From: Ricordea florida
Taxonomy: Eukaryota > Cnidaria > Anthozoa > Corallimorpharia > Ricordeidae
NCBI GenBank assembly: GCA_949710005.1
Contig: OX453274.1
Location: forward strand, 29,126,940-29,190,939
Direction: 5' to 3'
Length of the DNA stretch: 64,000 nucleotides
This document shows, in pieces, positions 11,219 to 22,785 of this stretch (the stretch's first letter is position 1; the number at the start of each line of letters is the position of its first letter). Under the pieces are notes generated by a model. It was not told where the DNA came from. It did not search any database and worked only from the letters and a program-made list of their open reading frames with translations. A program made the translations under genes and the position numbers.

Positions 11219-12023
11219 GAATGGGCTTCATTTGGAAGTCTAGCTAGGTAGTCTAGCTTCTTTGCTTTTTTTTCTTTTGTCGTTAAAGGACAACTGTTCT
11301 TGGTACTTTTATATTATAGTTTTGCAAATTAGCTTTGTTAAAAATGCAAAGCTATATCTGCCACGTAAATTGTATTTGCTAAGATTGGACCAAACAAAAC
11401 AGTAGAGCTAGAGCGTTCATGATGAAGTATAGGGTGATATGGAAAACCACTGTAGAATGGAAGCAGGGTGTCTGCTTCCGTATGAACGACATGCTAGCCT
11501 GCAGGTAAAAATGCAGTTCACAGTCCCAGGCAGGAGTTACTTTACAGGTCCAGATCACTGCAATTAATAAAAAAAAGCAAAATTAACATCTAATAAATAT
11601 ATCTGAAGTTTAGGTCTTTTAATGATAGAGCAGTGGCAGTGTTTCTATGGTGTGTGGAAAGTGATCTGCATTCTGGAAAACAGTTGGTGAACAATATGGC
11701 AGAGTGCCTCAATAAATGGCAATGCATACAACATCAATGATAAGCATACTTTCAAAATCCATGCACATTCTTGCAAGAGCTTGTTTGTCTAGTTTTAACT
11801 CGTCAATCAAAGTTTTTTTTATTAGAGAACTGTTATATTGTGTGTTTTGCTTGAAAGGCTTTGGTGAAAATCAAGCCGTAGTTTGAGGAAACATTTCTCA
11901 AAATATCCAAGTGCAAAGTGAAATAATTAAGTTATGGCCAGGAAATGCTTACCCTGATTTCATTAAAGTACAATATTAATTACAGTATGCATCTCCCATT
12001 ATCCCATTTAATTCTCTGTGTAG

Positions 12024-12221
12024 GCATATCACAGTGGGCTTTATGGATCTCGTTATGTCTGGTTGATCCCTGGGTGGTACAGCAGGAAATGGTGGACTAA
12101 GTCTTTAAACAATGAAGAACTGTCATGCAGTGAGATGGAACTGTATCGAGCAGTAAAAGGTTATATTGGCTGTGATAACCTGAAGATAAGTCCAGAGAAC
12201 TCCATCACTGTTTCTGGAATG
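12024..12221 (+). CDS. GABA-B-like receptor exon 4
   Basis: It encodes AYHSGLYGSRYVWLIPGWYS and continues with a Cys-containing loop (LSCSEM), RAVKGYIG and SITVSGM. The YGxxYVWxxxGWY signature is one of the most conserved parts of the GABA-B ligand-binding domain. The acceptor is TGTGTAG and the donor GTATAT, with 66 codons in phase 0/0. Confidence 0.9.
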
Positions 12222-12465
12222 GTATATTAACAGGCTTGCCTATATACATGTACATAAGATGAAAATGAAGAAAAACATATTTCCCAAACTGTATGTAGCT
12301 CTAAATGCTCTTACAAGTTCCCTCCCTAAAGCTTAAATTTTTGATTAAGGCTGTCTCTTAAATAAGTCCTTTCATCTGAAATAGACCTCTCCCTTCCTTC
12401 TTTACTCAAGACTAAAAAAATTGGAATTAAAAATAGATTTCATTCTCGAGTCAAGCATTGTTCAT

Positions 12466-12575
12466 ATTGTGGCTTAATTTTGTCCTTGGTTTGAATTTAA
12501 TTTTCTTTGTTTTGGGTGTGGTAATGGAAAATATAATCTAAGCCAAGGTTAAAATTGAACCCCAATATTTACATC
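12466..12575. repeat. Diverged palindromic MITE (relative of 37759-37901)
   Basis: The arms CATATTGTGGCTTAATTTTG...CCTTGGTTTGAATTTAATTTTC and their approximate complement match the palindrome in the LRRC58 intron. Confidence 0.5.
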
Positions 12576-13166
12576 TGTCTTTATATAGGACAAGTACTTT
12601 AACTAAGGAAATACATGTTCCATACAGTATTTAACCTGCAAGACAATTTAGTAGGAAAAAAAATACATAAATTTTACATAAGACTTCCCTTCAAATAAGC
12701 CTACAGTTTTGGGATACACCAAAGAACGTTTATTATGGGCTGAGACAGAGAACATAAACGTCAAATTTTACAAAGTGGTATCTTCCAGATAAAACGTTCA
12801 GAATTTTACCTGTGTTTTCACAGTTCTAGTGAAATTTGACATTTATTTTCTCTGACTCTCATGAGAAATTGGCTTTGGTGTTATTACAGATAACTCATCA
12901 TATCTATAGCCCTTTCAAAGGAAACTCTAAAAAGAAGTCAATGTTGCTTAAATTATTCTGGTACAAGGTTTTTGTCCACAGAAAATTGAAATTACCCAAT
13001 TTCCTGGTGGATTCTTTCTTAAATGTTTTTTCCAAAAAATCTCAAAATTTTGTTCAGAATCTGGACACAGTAGAAATCGCATGAACAAGAGGCCAAGTTA
13101 CTGGAAGAATGCCTATCAAGTAAGTTACCTTATAACACTTTGTTGCCAAACTTCTTTACCTTTCAG

Positions 13167-13403
13167 ACGGTTGAGGATTTTAGCAAACAATATCAAGAAA
13201 TCACTGGAAAATCGGTAATAGAAACAGACGCTGGGTTTGCATATGATGGAGCGTGGACAATAGCTTTGGCACTGAACAAGACACAAAAAATAATTGCAAA
13301 GTTGGATCCACCTCTTTCATTACAGAACTTTTCTTATTCTAATTCTGAGGTAAAAAAGTATTTTGTGAAAGCCTTGGAGGACACAAGATTTTCAGGAGTC
13401 ACA
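13167..13403 (+). CDS. GABA-B-like receptor exon 5
   Basis: It encodes TVEDFSKQYQE...GFAYDGAWTIALALNKTQK...VKKYFVKALEDTRFSGVT. The AYDxxWxxALALNKT signature is diagnostic of the GABA-B ligand-binding domain. The acceptor is TTTCAG and the donor GTGAGT, with 79 codons in phase 0/0. Confidence 0.9.
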
Positions 13404-13954
13404 GTGAGTGGATTGCAGTCACTTAGCTCTTAACCCTAATAAATAAAATGTATCATCAATAATTATTTGATAAAATAAATATCCTTTTATTTACTTGTGC
13501 AGTAGTTTCAGCACTAAGGCTAGTGGGCTGAGTAAATAATTGAAAAAAGTAAGTCACATGAAACTTAACAAGGTTAAAAGGTTCTGGGCCTGAACTCTCT
13601 TTCTCCTGATTACAAGTCCTTTGCTTGAACCACTTGGCTATGCTGCCTAAGCTTAATTAGTGATCACCAGATATTTTCTCCTCATAATGTCTATGCATAA
13701 GTTGTCAGGAAAATGAGCAATAAGAGGCACACTAACCAGGTAACTCAGCAAGATGAACCTTTTTTGCTAGCTTACGTCTGCCTCAGGATTTTCCACATAA
13801 TTGTCGTGTGAAACAACACAAAGCAAAAAGGCCATATCAACCTTGTTTGGTCAAGATGACTAGAAATTGTCCTCATTCCTTTTTTTAGATTTTAGTGGCC
13901 TTGACTACATGTACAGTATGTCTCGATCACTAAAAACGCGAAGAACTTGGCCAC

Positions 13955-14145
13955 TGATTGTAATAGCTCAGTTGGTAGAGCACTTTAGGACTATTGTGGA
14001 GGAGGTCATATTGGGTTTGAACTCAGGGTCTTTAAATTACTGAGGAGAAAGTGCTGCCTTTGCAATGACATCTGTAAATGATTAAACTTTCTAGTCTTCT
14101 TGGATAAGGATGATAAACTGTAGGTCCCGTCCTGGCACACCTTTT
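13955..14145 (+). mobile_element. tRNA-derived SINE, family S1 (copy 1)
   Basis: The A-box-like TAGCTCAGTTGGTAGAGC and B-box-like GGGTTTGAACTC are followed by the family tail CTGAGGAGAAAGTGCTGCCTTTGCA and ACTTTCTAGTCTTCT. The copy at 23745-23912 shares the tail. The cloverleaf is decayed, so this is a SINE and not a working tRNA gene. Confidence 0.7.
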
Positions 14146-14445
14146 CTTTGTAATAACTTTGTGGGACTTTGAACAACCCACTCACTGTTTGCTAAGAGTA
14201 GAAGATGTTTGATCCCAGTGTTGTGGTCTGGCCTTTCAGTGCATATAAAATTCATCTTGTAAGATGCAGTTGAATATTTACATAGAGTCTGCGTGGTATA
14301 AATTAATGATAGTAAATTAATAATAATAATAAGATTATTATTATTTAAGATGTGATTGATTGCCAACAATACACTGTGGTGATATTCTTGCACATTTTCC
14401 TTACTGGTACTGTATGAAATGTATGGTGACCTCTAAAAAGACTTT

Positions 14446-14718
14446 TTATTATATCTCTCAGTTAGTATGCATGCTGTGATCGGTCAATTTAGTGAGCCAT
14501 ACTTCACTGTATGGCCTGCTAAATTAAAAATTTTGTTTTGAGATATGATAAATGTCTTACAAACCTTGTTTTCTCAGTCCGTACGTTAAGTTACGGATCC
14601 TCATTTTTCCGCTTGGATTTATGGCCAGTGGGCTTCATGCTTGGGCCATAAATCCAAGCAGAAAAACTTGTTCCTTAACTTACAGTACACTGACCTCGAA
14701 CTCGGTAAGTAAGAGGTA
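14446..14718. mobile_element. Inverted-repeat element, family M3 (copy 1)
   Basis: It starts with TTATATCTCTCAGTTAGTATGC, contains the hairpin GATTTATGGCC...GGGCCATAAATCCAAGC and ends GAACTCGGTAAGTAAGAGGT. Related copies lie at 33925-34291 and 38714-38852. Confidence 0.65.
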
Positions 14719-14918
14719 GTACCGGACAGAAGTAACCTAACAGGGAACGCATTACTGGACACTTAAGGAACGCTAATTGGAACGCTAAGGGAACGCTAAG
14801 GGAATGCTAAGTAGAACGCTAAGGGAATTCTAAGTAGAACGGTAAGGGAATGCTAAGTAGAACGCTTAAAGATCGCGTTCTGCTTAGCGTTCTCTGTTAG
14901 GTTACTTCTGTCCGGTAC
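14719..14918. mobile_element. MITE with internal tandem repeats
   Basis: The inverted ends GTACCGGACAGAAGTAACCT and the complement enclose about five copies of a roughly 20-bp unit built on AACGCTAAGGGAATGCTAAG. It abuts the M3 element. Confidence 0.75.
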
Positions 14919-15207
14919 TGTATATGTATCTTAAGAGCTTTACCTGTGCTTGCCGTCCTTCCAGCTTTCAAGTCTAGATTAACAAAATATCATTTTTAAA
15001 GGAGTAATAATTGTATGTATTGTGGATAAATACAACACACAAGATAAGTCTTTGCCAGGACAAGACAATAAATAAACAACTTGAAGTTAACTTACTGAGA
15101 TCCATTAGGTGTAGAATGCTCTAATGTTTTGCAAGGAAAGTTTTTAGGTGCATGTAGGATTTGAATTGTAAGCTTGTACTATCTAAACCAGCAGTTTCTT
15201 GGTTAAG

Positions 15208-15271
15208 GGTCCAGTTCAGTTTACACGTGGAGGAGATAGGTTAGGTTTCCTTGGGATTCAGCAATTACAAG
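15208..15271 (+). CDS. GABA-B-like receptor exon 6
   Basis: This 64-nt exon encodes GPVQFTRGGDRLGFLGIQQLQ plus one base (phase 1 end). It matches the family's GxVxFxxxGDRxxxxxIxQLQ strand at the end of the ligand-binding domain. The acceptor is GGTTAAG and the donor GTGGGT. It is required to bring exon 7 into frame. Confidence 0.8.
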
Positions 15272-15636
15272 GTGGGTTGAAGTCTTTCAGTGTTGTCTCT
15301 GTATATTATACACGCATTGTGGACCTATGATAACTCTGTGTGAGCATAAAATAACACGTTTTGTTTTTGAAATGGTGTTGTGTGTGCTATTTATTGTGCA
15401 AGGTGTGTTTAATAAATGTTATCTTAAGTAGTCGCGTGGCTGGACCACTAGATGTACATAAAATTATTTTTTTTAAATCAGAGAATTAAAAGTATCTAAT
15501 TATTGTCAAACAGCTTTTTTGCTTTTTAATTTCACTGTAGTCAAACCCTTCTTGTTTAGTTCATGTTCATGTATCATACAAGACCTTTATGAATTAAATT
15601 TTTCATTTGAATGTTCTTGTAATTTTTTCAATCCAG

Positions 15637-15720
15637 ATGGAGAGCAGAGGATAGTCTCCTTGTATCTTGCTCAAAACAACAGCATCATTAACATTGAAGG
15701 CACCAAATTTGTTTGGCAAG
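15637..15720 (+). CDS. GABA-B-like receptor exon 7
   Basis: With the base from exon 6 it reads DGEQRIVSLYLAQNNSIINI and then EGTKFVWQ, the last strand of the ligand-binding domain before the linker. The acceptor is AATCCAG and the donor GTATGT, phase 1 to 1. Confidence 0.85.
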
Positions 15721-16348
15721 GTATGTGATAGGATGGTCATGCTTTCATGACCTGTTTATGGCATGTTTGATAAACTAAGTCAATAAAAGTTTGGAAACAG
15801 TTTAGCCAAAAGACTTCAAGGTTGCACAATGATATACGGTAACATTGGAACAAAAAAATAGGTCCGCATTGTGTACGTGTGTTTAGTGCTAGATTGTATC
15901 TGATTTTTACATATCGAGTAGAAGTAGTTGACACCAGACACAAGAGTGGTTTTGCATCATTCAATAACAAAACAGTTTCAGAAGGGGTCAGTAAGCAAAT
16001 TTTTCTCACAATAATAGTATTGGTACTTACTATACCAGGCAATGTGGATAATGTAGGGAAAAATAATAGTCAACTCAAAAAAATAACTTAAGGTCCTCAT
16101 AAATCAGATAAAAGTCACTCAAATGAGATACGAACTGAAACTACATGTACACTGTATCATATGTAAAAAGGAAATTTGTATGTGTATGAGTGTTTTGCAT
16201 TTTTACCAAAAGTCATGTTTTCTAACTGAGAAGAAGCAGCATGTTGCAAAAAGGCTTTTGTGTTGCAGTAAATATATGTATATTGTTCAGAGAGACTTGA
16301 TTGTGATTTTCACTGGTTTTTAATCAGTTTGCATTTTTTCTTTTTAAG

Positions 16349-16506
16349 GTGCTGGCCCTCCACCAGATAATTCCAAGCTTGTAATTGAGCTGATGACCAT
16401 TTCACCTGCCTTGTATATGCTATGGTATAATTTCAGCTATCTCTGTACTGTGCATCATTCTAGCAGCCTGTTTTTTGGCTTTCAATATCAAGCTTCGACA
16501 TTACAG
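16349..16506 (+). pseudogene. GABA-B-like receptor exon 8, frameshifted (linker and TM1)
   Basis: The 5' half reads GAGPPPDNSKLVIELMTISP, the family's GGxPPxD linker. The 3' half reads GIISAISVLCIILAACFLAF then NIKLRHY, a clear TM1, but in a frame shifted by one base. Phase bookkeeping agrees: entering in phase 1 and leaving in phase 2 (needed by exon 9) requires 157 nt, and the exon has 158. The extra base lies near 16411-16425, in a TTGTATATGCTATGG context. This is either a real lesion that would truncate the receptor before TM1, or a sequencing/assembly error. Confidence 0.8.
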
Positions 16507-16616
16507 GTATAAGCAAATCTAAGTGCATCCTGTATTTACATGTAGATAAACTACACCTCAAAGTTAAGCAACATCATTCATTGAGGATATAAAAGGAGCT
16601 ACACAGCCTTGCGTGG

Positions 16617-17070
16617 GGACACGGTAGTGTAGTGGTTAGCGTGTCGGACTTTCGAGCCGGAGGTCCGGAGTTCGAGACCTGGTGGTGGCACTGTGTTGTT
16701 TCCTTAGACAAGAAACTTAACTCCACACTGTCTTTGCTTTAAAAACAAAAGCTCATGAACACATAAGCCCCTGGCAACTATGTTTCATGTGGCATCCTTT
16801 ATTTGCCTCGCAGACCCAAGAGTTCCTGTAACTTTCCGCCCACTATATATATGATCTTATGTTGGATTATAATATAAGAAAAAGAATGGATATATATATA
16901 TATATATATATAAAACTTTACACTGTCTCTCTCCACCCAAGTGTGCAAATGGGTACCAGTCACATGATGCTGGGGGTAACCCTGCGTTGGACTAGCATTC
17001 CATCTAATGCTACAGAAACCAGGATAAGCTCCAGCCATGTGGACCTTAAGGCCTGTGTGCACCTTTGCCT
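16617..17070 (+). mobile_element. tRNA-derived SINE with internal AT repeat
   Basis: The head has TAGTGTAGTGGTTAGCGTG (A-box-like) and GGAGTTCGAGACC (B-box-like). The tail, after a (TA)n run at 16892-16912, has GGACTAGCATTCCATC and GGATAAGCTCCAG. The tail recurs at about 33985-34110. Confidence 0.65.
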
Positions 17071-18176
17071 ACACACCCTTGCCCAATCACCCCTGAAGAA
17101 GTCACAAGACAGGAGTGTACTTTGTGTTGTTGTGTGGAATTAAGTTGGAGGGGGGATGGTGGTGAAATGATTATTAAACTGATTTTGATCCTAAGATATA
17201 CCGAAAAATCCTCTAATAAACCAACCATGTGGCTTAGTCATTCAAGGTATCTTTTTTTTTTTGGGGGGGGGGGGGAGGAAGGGGTAGCTGATTGATTTAG
17301 CCAAATGAAGCATTATGGGTATACTTGCTAGCTAAACTTAATGCTCATTTGGAAATTTGCTATTTTCATCGTTTCAATAGCTTCATTCCTCACTTGTGTG
17401 TGTGTGTTTTTTTTTGCACCTGAGAAATCCTGAAAATGTTGAAAATACAATTAACTAAATAAAGCTACAGAGGATCCCTCTAATGGGCTACCCACAATCT
17501 TGTGACTTATGAGTCTATTATTCCCCAAATCAGCGGTGCAACAAATAATGGTAATTAAACTGAGTTGAGTGCAATTTGGTCTGAAATCATATGCATGATT
17601 TCAAATATTAGACAAGTGTGCAGCGTGAGTTCGAGATTGCATGACACAAAGTTCAATTACCACTTTATTACATCCAGTTTTAAAATCGCACAATTTAATA
17701 GTCAAAATACAGGATTTTTGTCAGTCAAGTGCCAATATTTTTTTCATCTTATGGCTGGTTTTTAGAAAAAAGCGGAACCAAAAACTCTTTTACATTTCAA
17801 TTCAGTTTATTCTTATTGGCTGAAAATAAAGATGCGATTTAGAGCCTTAGTGTAATCTGTGAATAAGTCACACTGCTATGGGCCAATCAAATTGCAGGGA
17901 TCACCTGTGATTTCAAAGTGGATGTAATAAAACCACTAACTAACCACATAGACATGAATAAATCATAGTAATTAAGTTTACCAGGGAGTTGTACATGGTA
18001 GTTATTTCACGTTGGAGAGGCTGGTTTAATTTATTCCCCCTCCAGAGAGGTGGGGGCCATGTGGCTTATAGGGGGGGGGGGGTTGGCAAGTATAAGTGAG
18101 GGTGACTTATTTAAGGGGGGGAGTGCTTAATAGAGCACTTACGTTAAGTAGTACTTCTCCTTCTTTCAACTTCCAG

Positions 18177-18309
18177 ATATATTAAGATGTCCAGCCCTCG
18201 CCTCAATGATACCATAGTCATTGGTTGTATTACCATGTATATCTCAGTGTTCCTGTTCGGTTTGGATGGTAACCTGGTATCTGCCGATCAGTATTCTACT
18301 ATATGCCAG
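18177..18309 (+). CDS. GABA-B-like receptor exon 9 (TM2)
   Basis: It completes RYIKMSSPRLNDTIVIGCIT and continues MYISVFLFGLDGN...YSTICQ. The SSPxLND loop and TM2 with the GLDG end are GABA-B signatures, and the final Cys is the conserved extracellular-loop cysteine. The acceptor is CTTCCAG and the donor GTTTGT, phase 2 to 0. Confidence 0.9.
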
Positions 18310-19025
18310 GTTTGTTTATAGACTCCCTAAGGCTTTGTGTTTTTTTTTGTGGGTAGCGTGTTTTGTGCTCTACCCGCTGTGTCGGCGGGTGTGTAAGAGT
18401 AAGGGGTGTCTTTAAACAAATAGGTCCGCAAGGTGGGCATTAATCACGAATCGGAATGTAAGTAGCATGTTCAAAGCGTTGAATTCCTAAGCATGAATTT
18501 CTGATAAACTGTGCTTAAGTACAGGATTGCGCAAAATTAACTCTTTCTTGTTATTGATTGTTATGTATTGAAATGTACAGGTGAGTGTATGGTGTTTTCC
18601 GGCAATCCTGCACCACAGAGAGTTCTGTTAGAACCCATTTTATTTTATTACACTAAAAGAATTTTCGTCCCTTGAAAGAAAAATTAAAATAGCAGAGACA
18701 AACAGTTTAAGTAATGCAATATAGTACTGTGTCAAACGTGAAAAGACCAGCCCTTGCCGAGGAGTTTACAGCATTACCCACATGTGCGCTACGTACCTAT
18801 TTTTGTGAGTAGCACAAAGTTGGAGCGAGAAAGAGAAAGACCGTTGGTCATAACTGACTAGCTTCAGGGTGAGACGAAAATGAATAGATCAGGTTGCCCT
18901 TCGGGCAAGCTATTACTTGAGGTTACTAGCCCGAAGCTCTGAGGAGCTAGCCCGAAATTAAATTATAAATTATAAATTGTTTATAAAGAATAACACAATA
19001 ATACAAGTACTGATACCAAGCATAG

Positions 19026-19207
19026 ATATAAACTAATTCTTCGTAGTATGTAATGACACTGATTGATCTTCGCAGTTATGTACACAACTTAAGCAGCACT
19101 GCACCTGTATCGCATCGTCAAGGCCTGAGTTTTTTTCAGGCTTTAATTTCACACCTGCTTAAGTTGTGTACATAACTGTGATGATCAATCAGTGTCATTA
19201 CATATTA
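19026..19207. repeat. Inverted repeat related to neighbouring SINE tail
   Basis: The arms GTAATGACACTGATTGATC and the complement flank a central segment with GTATCGCATCGTCAAGG and CTGAGTTTTTTTCAGGC. The right half recurs as the tail of the SINE at 19300-19460. Confidence 0.65.
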
Positions 19208-19299
19208 CTCCGCAGTTCAAATATATGGTCTTTCATATATATATTCACTAGCATTCTTCTCCATCTACGGGTATATTATGAACTCACATGACCAGCTTT

Positions 19300-19460
19300 A
19301 TGTTGGCTTGATAGCTCAGTTGTTAGAGCACTGCACCAGTATCGCAGAGGTCATGGGTTCCAATCCCCTTCATGCCTGAGTTTTTTTTTTTTCAGGCTTT
19401 AATTTCACACCTGCTTAAGTTGTGTACATAACTGCGATGATCAATCAGTGTCATTACATG
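19300..19460 (+). mobile_element. tRNA-derived SINE, family S2
   Basis: GATAGCTCAGTTGTTAGAGC (A box) and GGGTTCCAATCCC (B box) are followed by the tail TGCTTAAGTTGTGTACATAA shared with 19026-19207. It lies 50 bp upstream of exon 10. Confidence 0.65.
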
Positions 19461-19512
19461 ATTTACATTACATTTTGTTGTTTAACTTGAGGTCTTTTCT
19501 TTATTTTTTTAG

Positions 19513-19620
19513 GTCAGAATTTGGATGGCGTCACTAGGATTCACTACTGCGTTCGGTGCAATGTTTGCAAAAATTTGGAGAGTTTATGTGATATTTACAA
19601 ATGCAAAGCTGCGCAAAAAG
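19513..19620 (+). CDS. GABA-B-like receptor exon 10 (TM3)
   Basis: It encodes [20 protein letters not shown] then [16 protein letters not shown], the TM3 signature of GABA-B receptors (LGFTxAFGxMFxKxWRVxxIF). The acceptor is TTTTTTAG and the donor GTAAGC, 36 codons, phase 0/0. Confidence 0.92.
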
Positions 19621-19934
19621 GTAAGCAATTAGTTCAGCTAGGAGCTCATCTTATTGATCGGCTCCTGGTTTGTGTTCAGCTTGTCCTTTCTCATCGCAAT
19701 TGTAAAAAAATATGCGTTGCGTTGATACTGTGATTATAAAACCTTCAATCAAGGTTTGAAAGTCTATAATTTGTGTTTAACCAAATGTACTTTAATTCAA
19801 AACGATCATATATAGTACGCATCCAAAGACGCCCTTCTTAGTGGGGTGTATGTGTTTGGTGGTGTCCTCAGCACAGTAGCAGATGCATCTATTTTTAGAA
19901 CTCATATTTCCCGCGAAACTGTCTATGAGACATT

Positions 19935-21025
19935 ATAGTTCACCACTAAATTTATCCTATTCTCATTGGTTTCAATAGATCACGTGACGCGATAGTGTTT
20001 GCCGCGGAGAGACCCTATCAGCCCTTATAGTTCACCACTAAATTTTCTCCGATTCTTATTGGTTTAAATTGATCACGTGACGCGATAGTGTTCGTCCGCG
20101 GAGACACACTATCAGCGCATAGTGCCCTTCCGAAGAAAATACCCGGATGGATAGTACCCGTCCGTACGTGAAAATGTGAATTTTACAGTTATAACGTATA
20201 TTTTAGGCAAAGTACGTTGCGAATTATTGAAATTTCAGGCTGTGCGCATGGATAAATATTTGATAGACCTGCATTTAGTGGGTTTTGACTGCTTTTCAAC
20301 TGGCGCGCGGAAGAAAATTTAGTGGTGAACAATAAAGACAATAGAGTGGATATGTCTCGGAACTATCGGTCCGATAGTTGCCCCTTGGAAATTTGATGTT
20401 CTTAAAACAGGCATATTTTTTCGCTTCTCGGGCAAATATTTGTTTAAAGAACATCAAATTTCCGCGGCGCAACTATCAGCCGATAGTTCCTCGGCAGAAA
20501 CACTCTATTGTTTAATTATAGTTCACCACTAAATTTATCGTATTCTTATTGGTTTCAATTGATCACGTGATCCGATAGTGTTTGAGCGCGGAGATACACT
20601 ATCAGCCCATTGCGCCCTTCCGAGGAAAATACCTGGATGAATAGTACTGGTCCTTAAAATTTTTTTTAAAATAAGTATGGCTACTCGCTTCGCCGAGGTC
20701 AGCGAAGAAGATGTAACTATGCTTGTCAATAAGGGAGTGCCCCAAAAAACCAAGGAGGCGACTTCGTATGCGGTTAAAGTTTTTGAAGGGAAGGAAAAAC
20801 ATATTTGTTTCAAAGTTACAATGGCGCGCGCAAGAAAATTTAGTGGTGAACAATAACGACAATAGCGTGTTAATGTCTCGGAAATATCGGTCTAATAATT
20901 GCCCCTTGGAAATTTGATGTTCTTTAAACTATTTCTTTAAACAAATATTTGTTTTAAGGAGATAAAATTTCCGCGTGGCAACTATCAGCCGATAGTTCCT
21001 CGACAGAAAAACTCTGTTGTTTAAG
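19935..21025. mobile_element. Tandem array of two alternating MITE types (A-B-A-B)
   Basis: Type A has ends GTTCACCACTAAATTT and AAATTTAGTGGTGAACAATA (20027-20331 and 20516-20855, plus a left-end stub at 19936). Type B has ends CAATAGAGTGGATATGTCTC and CAGAAACACTCTATTGTTT (20332-20514 and a diverged copy at 20853-21025). The A interiors carry GATCACGTGA and CGATAGTGT motifs. The regular A-B-A-B order suggests duplication of a composite unit. Confidence 0.75.
20677..20853 (+). pseudogene. Captured N-terminal exon of a DUF3504/QRICH1-like protein in a MITE
   Basis: The frame from ATG reads MATRFAEVSEEDVTMLVNKG, VPQKTKEATSYAVKVFEG and more, and ends inside the type-A inverted end. From family knowledge RFAxxSEEDxxxLxxxxxxKxTKxATxxAVxVF resembles the first domain of Crypton/DUF3504-type proteins, which are abundant in cnidarians. 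It has no continuation here. Confidence 0.5.
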
Positions 21026-21193
21026 TAAGTATAATCCCAGAAGGAAAGTTCAAAATTCTTGGTAGAACCATAAAAAAAAAAACATTCTGCAGTTTAAAAG
21101 CTTAGAGTTGGAATAAATTCTTAATCTTATTGAGCGTTACGCGGCGCAATGTAATTGTCCAGTTAAGTGGTGTTTAGTCATCATTACCGCGAA

Positions 21194-21376
21194 CAGGGGT
21201 TTCAATAAGTTCTAAAGTAGAAGGCTGACCATATTAAAGTAGGCGGCTGTAACAGGTGAGAAATTCTGTGACTCAAAAAGGGACCAAAAAGAAATTTAAT
21301 GTTAGAAAGTAGGCGGCGATGATTTGGGAAGTAGGTGGCGAAATTCGCCGGTTTCCGGCTTCTATTGAAACCCCTG
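21194..21376. mobile_element. MITE family M4 (copy 1)
   Basis: The inverted ends CAGGGGTTTCAATA / TATTGAAACCCCTG are flanked by the 6-bp duplication CGCGAA. Internal AGTAGGCGGC repeats are present. The copy at 32638-32825 is about 90% similar by eye. Confidence 0.85.
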
Positions 21377-22662
21377 CGCGAAAATGAAGTTTCAGATAGC
21401 GCCATCTGCTACTGTGTTGAGGTAGAGGCCTGATAAAGGAAAGGAACGCTCCTGGTAATGGGCTTCAGACCTGCGTTCGTTGGTGGGCAGCATGGATGAT
21501 GTGCCTCAGTCGTCCATTGGGACCGTGGCAAAAATGATGTCTAGGTCAGGGTCGCTGTGGCCCTAATCGGGAATTGCCATTCTCTGCCGCAACGTGAACA
21601 GACGTATGCTACAGTGGTGCTGACTTCACAGACGCGCTCCTTACATCCAGCTGTGTTTTATTGAGCCCTGAGTTACGGATCCTTTTGTTCCCTGCCTGGC
21701 TTTGATTGTATCCGAAGGACGGTGCGCCTTTTGTTGCTGTCAGCTGCTATGTCCTCCTTAAGTTTGACAAAAATACTCTCTTCTAATTTATCGAACAGAG
21801 ATGCAGTGTTTCATCACGTATCAAAAACCGAAAAGAGAGCTGAAAACATGACGCGCAGCGGAGTATTTTTCACAGAAATTGAGGTGTTTTATATGTATCG
21901 AGTGTTTGGTATAGCTTCTCAAAGGAAGTTATTTAGTTGTTCAAATTAAAGTTGCAAAGACGAGCCATGTTTAATCAGATACACACGCACGTCACAGTTC
22001 TTGATTTTCTTTGTCATTCTCTTATGTATTATTGATGAGTTTGAGAAGCAAAACGTGCTTCTAAGTATTTCTTTGGACTACTGTGGGGTTTCCTTGTCTT
22101 TTTAAAAGAGCTACTATTGGACCGAAGAGCAAGTCCCAAATACCAGTAAGAGAATTATAATTGAAAAACCAACCTAAATGTATACAAGGTTCAGTCATTT
22201 TGTACCACCAAGCAGCCATGAAGTCTTGGCAAAATTCAGAAAGTTGCTGTTGTATAGAGAGTTTTACATGGCCAACAAATCTAGCGGTGTACCGAGTACT
22301 GAGTAATAGCAAATTGATTAAACTCAACTCCACCAGTGATATCACTCATAAACGGATATCATTTATGTCCACCCATGTGTGATATCAGTTTTATCGATTT
22401 GCTGCCATTCGATATACAACTCTTTTATATAATAAATGGCGATTCATGCCCATAGCTCAGTAGCGCGCGCTCGCGAGCAGTATTTTAATTCTAGTTACCA
22501 GTAAGACTTTTGAAATGTCAGAAAGAAAACTCTTTTTGTTTTTGAAAAAGCTTGTTGCTTCACTGGCAGCGAAGCTTGGTTGCAATATTTGGATTGGTAA
22601 AATCTCAACAGCAGGCTATCATCATTTATCCATATTTTCTTCTGCTCCTCTTGTTGTCTTAG

Positions 22663-22785
22663 GTAATTCAAGATGGCCGTCTTTTTCTCTTTGTCGGTGT
22701 TCTCCTGTTGATCGACATCTTCACCTTTAGTGTGTGGACTGGAATGGATTCCCTAACTAGAGAGCTTCAAAATGGAACAATTGAG
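22663..22785 (+). CDS. GABA-B-like receptor exon 11 (TM4)
   Basis: It encodes VIQDGRLFLFVGVLLLIDIF then TFSVWTGMDSLTRELQNGTIE. The I-x-D-x-R/Q-L-F motif and LLLID TM4 are typical of GABA-B subunits. The acceptor is GTCTTAG and the donor GTACTA, 41 codons, phase 0/0. Confidence 0.9.

Noticed and set aside
11403..11432. Candidate for the short exon encoding RARAF-like residues
   Set aside because: It has no consistent splice frame; the real exon is at 8768-8833, which matches the family and both phases.
12836..13084. 82-codon ORF in the receptor intron
   Set aside because: It is low-complexity, shows no homology and is not needed by exon phases.
16415..16438. A GT...AG interval of 24 nt in exon 8 that could be a tiny intron
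   Set aside because: It is shorter than any plausible intron, and removing 24 nt would not correct the one-base frame problem.
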